Origin: Elymus sibiricus
Taxonomy: Eukaryota > Streptophyta > Magnoliopsida > Poales > Poaceae
DNA: 64,000 bases
Reading direction: 5' to 3'
Assembly: GCA_039707655.1 (NCBI GenBank)
Contig: CM077666.1
Coordinates: 400,539,886-400,603,885 of the forward strand
The position numbers were made by a program, and so were the translations under genes. Positions 56,453 through 64,000 of this stretch are shown here, one piece after another. Below the pieces are notes generated by a model that saw only the letters and a list, made by a program, of their open reading frames with translations, searched no databases and was not told the DNA's origin. The stretch's first letter is position 1. Every line of letters starts with the position of its first letter.

Positions 56453-59308
56453 AACATCCCCAAGCTTAATTCCTGCTCGTCCTCGAGTAAGTAAATGATA
56501 AAAACAGAATTTTTGATGTGGAATGCTACCTATCATGTTTCATCATGTAATCTCTCTCTTACGGTAGGAATAATAAGATCCGAATGATTCAAAGCAATAG
56601 TCTATAATTTGACATAAAGACATCAATACTCAGGCATACTAATAAACAATCATGTCTTTTAAAATAAAAATGCTAAAGAACGTTATCCCTACAAAATCAT
56701 ATAATCCTGTCATGCTCCATCTTCTTAACACAAAGTATTTATCATGCACTACCCCGATGACAAGCCGATCAATTGGTTCATACTTTTTAACGTGCTTCAA
56801 CTTTTTCAACTCCCATGCAATACATGAGCGCAAGCCATGGATATAGCACTATGGGTGGAATAGAGTGTGGTGGTAGAGATAAATAAGAGAAGTCAAAAAT
56901 AAGAAGATAGTCTGACACCGACGAGGCTAATCAACGGGCTATGGAGATGCCCATCAATTGATGTCAATGCGAGGAGTAGGGATTGTCATGCAACGGATGC
57001 ACTAAGAGCTATAAGTGTATGAAACCTCAACATAAAAACTAAGTGGGTGTGCATCCAACTTGCTTACTCATGAAGACCTCGGGCATTTGAGGAAGCCCAT
57101 CATCGGAATATACAAGCCAAGTTCTATAATGAAAAATTTCCACTAGTATATGAAAGTGACAAAATAGGAGACTCTCTATATGAAAAACATGGTGCTACTC
57201 TGAAGCACAAGTGTGGAAAAGGATAGTAACATTGCACCTTCTCTCTTTTTCTCTCATTTTTTTCATGGCTCTTTTTGGCCTCTTCTTTTTTTTCTTTTCT
57301 TTTTTCGTCCGGAGTCTCATCCCGACTTGTGGGGGAATTATGATCTCCATCATCCTTTCCTCACTGGGACAATGCTCTAAAAATGAATGATCATCACACT
57401 TTTATTTACTTAGAACTCAATATTACAACTCGATACTAGAACAAAAATATGACTCTATATGAATGCCTCTGGCAGTGTACCAGGATGTGCAATGATGCTA
57501 GCGTAACATGTATAAAAATGATGAATGGTGGCTGAGCCAAAAATACTATGTCAGCTATATGATCATGCAAAGCAATATGACAATGACGATGTGTGTCATA
57601 AAAATGGAACGGTGGAAGTTGCATGGCAATATATCTCGGAATGGCTATGGAAATGCCATGATAGGTAGGTATGGTGGCTGTTTTGAGGAAGATATAAAGA
57701 GGTTTATGTGTGATAGAGCGTATCATATCACGGGGTTTGGATGCACCGTCGAAGTTTGCACCAACTCTCGATGTGAGAAAGGGTAATGCACCGTACCGAA
57801 GAGGCTAGCAAATTGCGGAAGGGTGAGAGTGCGTATAATCCATGGACTCACATTACTCATAAAGAACTCACATACTTATTGCGAAAGTTTATTAGCCTTC
57901 GAAGCAAAATACTACTACGCATGCCCCTAGGGGGATAGATTGGTAGGACAAGTCCATCGCTCGTCCCCGACCGCCACTCATAAGGTAGACAATCAACAAT
58001 AAATCATGCTCCAACTTCATAGCATAACGACAGATCATACATGCATGCTTCGGGAATCACAAACCTTAACACCAATATTCTTACTAAACCACAATTATCT
58101 ACTAATACCTCTCACATATTACCATCTTAATATCGTAAAACTATTGCAAGGAATCAAACTTATCATATTCAGTGATCTACATGAAAGTTTTTATTATATC
58201 CTTCTTGAATACCTATCATATCAGGACCAAATTCATAACCCGTGCATATTACCATTGCTATTCATTAGACTCTCAAAAAGATATAAGTGAAGCATGGGAG
58301 TGCAACTATTTCTTTAAAATATAACCACCGCCGTGCTCTAAAAGATATAAGTGAAGCACTAGAGCAACTGCCTAGCTCAAAAGATATAAGTGAAGCACAT
58401 AGAGTATTCTAACAAATCACGAATAATGTGTGTCCCTCTCAAAAAGGTGTGTTCAGCAAAGATGATTGTGACAAATTGAAAAGGAAACATAAGCAAACAA
58501 ACTATATCACAAGACGCTCCAAGTAAAACGCATATCATGTGATGAATAAAAATATAGCTCCAAGTGAGTTACCGATAGATTGTAGACGAAAGAGGGGATG
58601 CCTTCCGGGGCATCCCCAAGCTTAGACGCTTGAGTCTTCCTTGAATATTACCTTGGGGTGCCTTGGGCATCCCCAAGCTTAGGCTCTTGCCACTCCTTAT
58701 TCCTTTGTCCATCGTAGTCTCACCCAAAACTTGAAAACTTCAGCACACAAAACTCAACAGAAACCTCGTGAGATCCATTAGTATAACAAACAAATCTTAA
58801 ACTTTAGGTACTGTTCTAAATTGATTCAAATTTAATATTGGCATAATGCTACTGTACTCCAACTTCTCCATGACTCATAACCCCCGATACGATTCATAGA
58901 TTCATCAAAATAAGCAAACTATGCAACAAAAACAGAATCTGTCTAAAACAGAACAGTCTGTAAAGATCTGAATTAACATCATACTTCTGTAATTCCAAAA
59001 ATTCTGAACAATTAGGACAACGTGGGAAATTCATATATCAATACTGTGTAAATAATTCAGAATTTTATCGCGCTCCAGAAAAAATCAAAATTCCAGCACT
59101 GAACGCAAAAGTTTCTGTTTTCCAACAGCATCTATCATACTATCTTCCAAATCATCCCAAAGGCATTACTTGGCACAAACACTAATTAAAACATAATTGT
59201 GTAAACACTCAAGAACAGAAAGAAAAAGCAAAAAATTATTTTATTCATTGGGTTGCCTCCCAACAAGCGCTATTGTTTTATGCCCCTAGCTAGGCATAAT
59301 GCATAGTT
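56453..59308 (-). other. T3 internal non-coding region
   Basis: No significant frame. A pyrimidine-rich stretch on the plus strand (57235-57310, purine-rich on the coding strand) stands out and might act as a central polypurine tract. Three GATATAAGTGAAGCA-type direct repeats lie at about 58280-58400; T2 keeps the same series at about 46510-46625 and similar repeats are known in related elements. Confidence 0.7.
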
Positions 59309-60123
59309 TCAAGTGTTGTCATCCTTAGTTTCCAACTCCTCAATTACACATCCATCTTTTCTAGTAGATTTAACATAGGAGTTTCTCATCATCACACTTC
59401 TAGGCACAAAATCAAGAATTTTACTTTTATGGATAGGTTCTTTAATTATATCAATGAAATTGGGGTGCACGCTAATCATTTTAAGATCCTCGCTCCCTTT
59501 ACTAGTAGTAGCACCCTTAACCTTGGGAACATATATGAACTTGCAATTTTTATTAGGAGGAGTCCTATCAGTGTTTTTAGCGGAGGAAAAAGCAGAACCT
59601 AAGTTGTTGATAATTTCTTCTAACTTGCCAATTCTAGAGGGGCTTTGTTCTATCCTCTCGTTAATTATCGGCTCTTTTTACTTTAAAGTTTTCAAAGCAA
59701 TTCCCACCTTAGAACCAAATAGAGTGATATGATTATAGATCTTTTTTCTAAATTTTCAAGATGTTCAATAGTAGGCATCTTATTTTCAATAGCTTCTAAC
59801 CTTTGCATAACATGTTCCAAAGTCAATGCCATTTCATTAATAAAGATACGGGGTGAACCCACTAAATTTCCCATAGCATTGAAAGCATCCGAAGTGGGAC
59901 ACATCAAGAAATTCCCTCCGGTAATAGTGTCAAGCACAAATCTATACCTAGTAGTAATTCCCACATAAAAATTTCGAAGAACGGTAGTGGATTGCTTACG
60001 AGTTGATCTATTTTGAGCATCGCAAATCCTATATCAAGCATCTTTTAAATTTTCTCCTCCACTTTGTTTAAAATTAAGCACTTCATTTTCTGGGGTAATA
60101 GTAACAAGCGAAGAACTAGCCAT
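59309..60123 (-). pseudogene. T3 Gag-like ORF, broken
   Basis: ATG at 60123 begins the same MASSSLVTITPENEV protein as T2. A TGA stands in place of the Trp codon in the KDAWYRICDA motif (about 60035). A short insertion near 59705-59740 interrupts the frame after the NLEKR residues. The frame otherwise runs to a TGA at 59309-59311, giving about 271 codons. No protease or RT follows, so any movement needs another element's enzymes. Confidence 0.72.
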
Positions 60124-60287
60124 AATGGTGAAGCAAACAAGTGAATAAAAATATTTTTGTGTTTTTGTAAAAAAAAATTAAAAGTGAGGGAGATGAAAAC
60201 TAGAAGCAAATGCAAATAAAAGGCAAATAAAATAAATGCAAGTGAATGATAATTTGTGCAAAGGTACTTGATAATTTTGATGATGTC

Positions 60288-60305
60288 TCCCCGGCAACGG
60301 CGCCA
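60288..60305 (-). other. Primer binding site (tRNA-Asp type) of T3
   Basis: The minus strand reads TGGCGCCGTTGCCGGGGA, 11 bases from the LTR at 60317. Confidence 0.9.
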
Positions 60306-60316
60306 GAAATTCTTCC

Positions 60317-61859
60317 TGCTACTTGTAGTCTGCGTTGGTATTTCCCCGAAGAGGAGAGGATGATACAGTACAATAGAGATAAGTATTTCCCTCAGTTAAG
60401 AACCAAGGTTATCAATCCAGTAGGAGAACCAAGCAAAATTCCGTTAAGCACACCTGCACACACAAGAGCAAACACTTGCACCCAACGCAAATAAGAGGAT
60501 TGTCAATCCTCTTAGCGGTTATTTGCAAGGATTAAATCTTATAGAGATAAATAGATAAACTAAAATACTAATTAAAATAAAAGTAAATAAATTGCAGCAA
60601 GGTATTTTTAGGTTTTTTATATATGATAAAGTAGACCGAGGGCCATAGTTTTCACTAGAGGCTTCTCTCTCGAACACATAGCATACGGTGGGTAAACAAA
60701 TTACTGTTGAGCAATTGATAGAAAAGCAAATAATTATGACGGATTCATGGCAATGATCATGTATATAGGCATCACATCTGAGACAAGTAGACCGACTCCT
60801 GCCTGCATCTACTACTATTACTCCATCCAGCGACCGCTATCCAGCATGCATCTAGGGTATTAAGTATGAAACAGAGTAACGCCTTAAGCAAGATGACATG
60901 ATGTAGACAAAGTAAACTCAAGCAATATGATTAAACCCCATCTTTTTATCCTTAATGACAACAATACAAATATGTGTCATGTCCCTTTCTGTCACTGGGA
61001 TTGAGCACCGCAAGATTGAACCCATCACAAAGCACCTCTCCCATTGCAAGACAAATCAATCTAGTAGGCCAAACTAAATCGGTAGATCGGAGAGAAATAC
61101 AAAGCTATAATAATCATGCATAAAAGATTTCAGAGAAGACTCAAATATTTCTCATGAATAATCTGATCATAAACTCACAATTCATCAGATTCTAACAAAC
61201 ACACCGCAAAAGAAGATTATATCGGATAGAACTCCAAGAACATCGAGGAGAACATGGTATTGAAGATCAAAGAGAGAGAAGAAGCCATCTAGCTACTAGC
61301 TATGGGCCCGTAGGTCTGTGCTAAACTACTCACACATCATCGGAAGGGCAGCAAGGTTGATGAAGAAGCCCTCCGTGATCGATTCCCCCTCCGGCAGAGT
61401 ACCGGAAAAGGCCTCCAGATGGGATCGCGGAAGAACAGAGGCTTGCGGCGGCGGAAAGGTTCTCTCTTCTGTCTCTCTGTTCGTTTTGGAATCTTTGGGA
61501 ATTTATAGCGCTGGAATTAGGTCAAGAGGTGCCACGAGGGGCCCACAAGCCTGGGGGCGCGCCCTCCAGGCTTGTCGCCTCCTCGTGGCTCTTCTGGTCT
61601 TCTCCCGAAGCTTTGTGGGTTTCTTCTGGTCCAGAAAAAATTAATCCAAAGTTTTTTTTCTCGTTTGGACACTTTTTGATAATGATTTTCTGAAAAGACA
61701 AAAATAAGCAGAAAACAGCAACTGGCACTGGGCACTGGGTTAATAGGTTGGTCCCAAAAAATGATATATAATGGCATATAATTGCATATAAAACATCCAA
61801 GATTGATACTATAATAGCATGGAACAATAAAAAATTATAGATACGTTGGAGACGTATCA
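60317..61859 (-). repeat. 5' LTR of T3
   Basis: Full LTR. TATAAAT is on the minus strand at 61501-61507, with the hairpin upstream of it (about 61530-61590) as in the other LTR. Confidence 0.93.
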
Positions 61860-61864
61860 GTCCA

Positions 61865-62520
61865 CCACGTGTTTGGTGGTTTTAAAGCCATTATAGTTGA
61901 CAACGGCCTTACGCACTCACCCCGTCGGTGCCGCCACCTACTCCTTTTCAATGTTTGGGTGTCCGACACATCCACCTCCTCGACCTCCTCCACCCTCTCG
62001 GCATTCCTCGTCATCTCTTGGCTATATGGTATGGTCATGGCAATGTCATATTCAGTTGTTACCCTAAACCCTAAACGTGGAACCACACCAAATGGATCTC
62101 AATGCACACAATGATTTACCCAGGTTCGGGTCGCGCGGACGCGTAAAACTCTACTCCTGTTGTTTGCTTTATCTAGAGGTGTAAGAAGAGCTACAAATTA
62201 CAAGGTGTAACCTTTCCCGGGAAGGGAAATGCCTAGCTATGTGCTCTGTATTTGCCTCTCCAAAGTGTCAACCAACTGACCGATGGACCGACCCTTAACA
62301 CAGTAGCCAGGCCCTCCTTTTATAGCTCAAGGGATTACCACAGTGGCTACAGTGCATTTTACCTAACTCTGACGGAGTAGGACAAAAGCATTTAATGCCT
62401 CCATTAGGTGTCACTCTCTTCTTGACCCCGGGAACAAACCCCTGTCACTTTATGTTGAGCGGCGTAACTACCTGTTATCGAAATCGTTCTCATCATCATT
62501 AATTTTCTCACTACAATAGT
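61865..62520. other. Old LTR-like remnant
   Basis: TTTACCCAGGTTCGGGTCGC (about 62113) and CCTCCTTTTATAGCTCAAGG (about 62311) are phrases I associate with Triticeae gypsy LTRs. There are no LTR ends, no target duplication and no coding. The left 220 bp is unassigned. Confidence 0.4.
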
Positions 62521-63573
62521 AAAGAAAAAAAAATCTAGCAATCAATATCAAAGCATGTATCGTTCAATTGACAACTTGAAAAGCACAAGTAGTCGTTGGT
62601 GCTGCGGGACGCTGAGGGGGAAGCGTCGAGGCGACCGTCGCCTTCTTCTTCACCAACACAATCCGCCGCCTTGGCCGACGGTCGACGGTTCCATTTGCCG
62701 ACCGGCTGGGCCAAGGGCAGTAGGGTGGTGGCGGCAGAGAAACCGGCGACCACCGCCAGTAACCGAGAGCTCTCAATCAAGTTCTTCCCTTGAAGCAGCC
62801 ATTTTGGTCCTTGCGGCGCTGAATTCTCGATCGATGGTGGATCTGTGGCACCGGCGAGGATGGCCGTTGGCGCGGTGACGAAGCGAGTGGCGGCGACGTC
62901 AGGGTCGGGAGGGAAAGTTGCGAACAAGTAGGAAGTAGCTTGGCACGTCCCTTTAATGCCGGTCCTCACCTTTTCCGGGGCCCTTCTGCCATGGACATCC
63001 CTATGATGTGTAGTCTAGGTTCGTTTCCATGCTTCAATCCGATCCGAGACAGAATTTCAGCAACGTCTTCCCTGTTGTTCTCCGGACACACATTCTCTTG
63101 GCTTGTTGTCAAAACATGTACTTGGAGAGCATGGAGGTGCTGCCGATTCTGTCTTGGATCGGAGTAGAACATTGATCAGAGGGACTGCTTTGTAAAAATT
63201 TCTTGTGTGAGGGTCTTTTGTGCAAGTTGGCTTCGATGGTGCCATTTTTTTTCGTATGGTGCGTTATCTGTATTTGTAATCGTATGTATATTGTTTTCCT
63301 ACTCGTATAAATACAGATAGGCGTATGCCTATGGGCGCATTCCTTAAATAAAAGACTTGCTACCAATGCGATGCCACGTGAGGTGCAACCCGCGCCATAC
63401 ACCGTCGTACGGCCGACATGAGCGAGATTGGTTGTTGCACCGCGCGCGCTCGTGACGCGCATCGTGCGCCGACGAGCTCCCTTCACAACCGAACGAAAAA
63501 TAATAATGTCATGTCTGAAGAACGTTGCCACCAGCATACGAATCTACTGTAGCAGTGTTTCAGCAGCATCCTT
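62521..63573. other. Unassigned flank downstream of the bHLH gene
   Basis: A GC-rich patch (62590-62930) is open on both strands (144 codons on the minus strand, 107 on the plus strand), with no domain recognised. An 18-bp inverted repeat with one mismatch lies at 63038-63055 and 63146-63163. The 63360-63540 part is GC-rich and may be the 3' flank of the bHLH gene. No polyadenylation signal can be assigned with confidence. Confidence 0.45.
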
Positions 63574-64000
63574 TCAGCCCCTGCGTATAGCTTTCTGAAG
63601 CGCCTCGCTGATCATCCCAGGTTCGACGGCGCCAGGACCGGCAAACTGCAACAGTTCACCACACTACATCAGTAAATCCATAATCATGGACATAGTGCTG
63701 CATTTCCATTAATTGCCAGATCGATCGAGCTTAATTAATCAGCTGCATGCTACCAGACCTGAGCTCGTATCTTCAGAGCCAGTAGGCCGTCGGGCGTCGA
63801 CGCGCGCACGGAGAGCACGTCCAGGCGGAGGCTCTTGATGGCGTCGAACACTTGTGTCATGAGCAGCTCCTTCCACCGGCATTGCACCTCCAGGAGCACC
63901 TCTTTGTCCGTCACGGTGACGTTGACAACGTTGGTCGGGCCGTCGTCCTTGTCCGCGTCGTCCCCGCCGAGCTCCGACGCCTTTCTCTTGGATCCGGCTA
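63574..64000 (-). CDS. bHLH transcription factor of the anthocyanin R/B/MYC1 type, C-terminal end (partial)
   Basis: The last exon is 63574-63645 (24 codons, TGA at 63574-63576), the intron 63646-63758 (113 bp, GT..AG on the minus strand), and the previous exon starts at 63759 and runs past the window edge. The protein reads [13 protein letters not shown], then [20 protein letters not shown], a [18 protein letters not shown] helix-strand unit, ALKIRAQ and [11 protein letters not shown]. This is the C-terminal ACT-like domain of plant R/B/MYC1 bHLH regulators, which partner MYB and WD40 proteins to switch on anthocyanin genes. The bHLH region itself lies outside. Frame, splice sites and stop all look intact, so this is probably a working host gene. 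It is GC-rich, unlike its neighbours. Confidence 0.88.

Larger units (their letters stand above)
54909..61859 (-). mobile_element. Non-autonomous LTR retrotransposon T3, complete
   Basis: LTRs are 54909-56452 (1544 bp) and 60317-61859 (1543 bp). GTCCA is duplicated at 54904-54908 and 61860-61864. The primer site TGGCGCCGTTGCCGGGGA lies at 60288-60305 on the minus strand and the polypurine tract GCTTGGGGATG just right of 56452, so the element is on the minus strand and the right LTR is 5'. The LTRs differ at about five of the first 150 bp by eye. It encodes only a Gag-like remnant. It is the same broad family as T1 and T2. Confidence 0.95.

Noticed and set aside
57235..57310. Simple microsatellite
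   Set aside because: It is a pyrimidine-rich tract at a fixed place in the T3 internal domain and could be a second polypurine tract on the coding strand, so it is mentioned with T3 instead.

Overview
The window looks like intergenic DNA from a large grass genome, most likely Triticeae (wheat, barley, Aegilops). I infer this from CACTA elements with 'AGTCCCGGTT' subterminal arrays, an Au-type SINE, Athila-clade elements with tRNA-Asp primer sites, and a Tekay-like chromovirus with 3-kb LTRs. There is no bacterial or organellar signal. Nearly all of it is transposable elements nested in one another. The only clear host gene is the 3' end of an anthocyanin-type (R/B/MYC1-like) bHLH gene, minus strand, at 63574-64000.

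Layout, left part: 1-3085 is the 3' end of a CACTA element with a decayed Ulp1-like protease gene. 3089-4052 holds a possible PIF/Harbinger-type terminus and a minus-strand SINE. A decayed PIF/Harbinger transposase gene runs from about 5451 to 31800 but is split into three pieces. The first split (about 5823-9602) is an unresolved insertion that itself contains an internally deleted LTR element, T1 (6387-8821, TSD GTGGC). The second split is a Tekay-like gypsy element (9802-31130, TSD TGCAT, minus strand). Its right LTR is in turn interrupted by a full CACTA element (20875-30658, TSD GCG). This is a three-level nest: Harbinger, then gypsy, then CACTA.

Layout, right part: 32113-34550 is mostly unassigned. 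An Athila-clade element (34551-51263, plus strand) follows. It carries a broken gag-pol frame, an intact accessory ORF with a possible promoter of its own, a solo LTR in its 3' internal domain (41618-43276, TSD GGGCA), and a non-autonomous element T2 inserted at the TATA box of its right LTR (45193-50113, TSD ATAAG). Next come a decayed Mutator-like gene with a palindromic MITE, a 49-bp tandem repeat, and a CACTA-like terminus. A complete non-autonomous LTR element T3 (54909-61859, TSD GTCCA) precedes an old LTR-like remnant and the bHLH gene.

How the parts relate: no element here looks able to move by itself. The autonomous-type genes (Tekay polyprotein, Athila gag-pol, CACTA transposase) are broken mainly by in-frame stop codons. 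Two accessory genes stay open: the CACTA Ulp1-like protease gene and the Athila accessory ORF. The non-autonomous elements T2 and T3 share the Athila-type tRNA-Asp primer site and keep only a Gag-like fragment, which fits mobilisation in trans. The LTRs of these families share a GC-rich hairpin just upstream of the TATA box. All coordinates, splice sites and TSDs were read by eye; family assignments are from recognition, not from searches.
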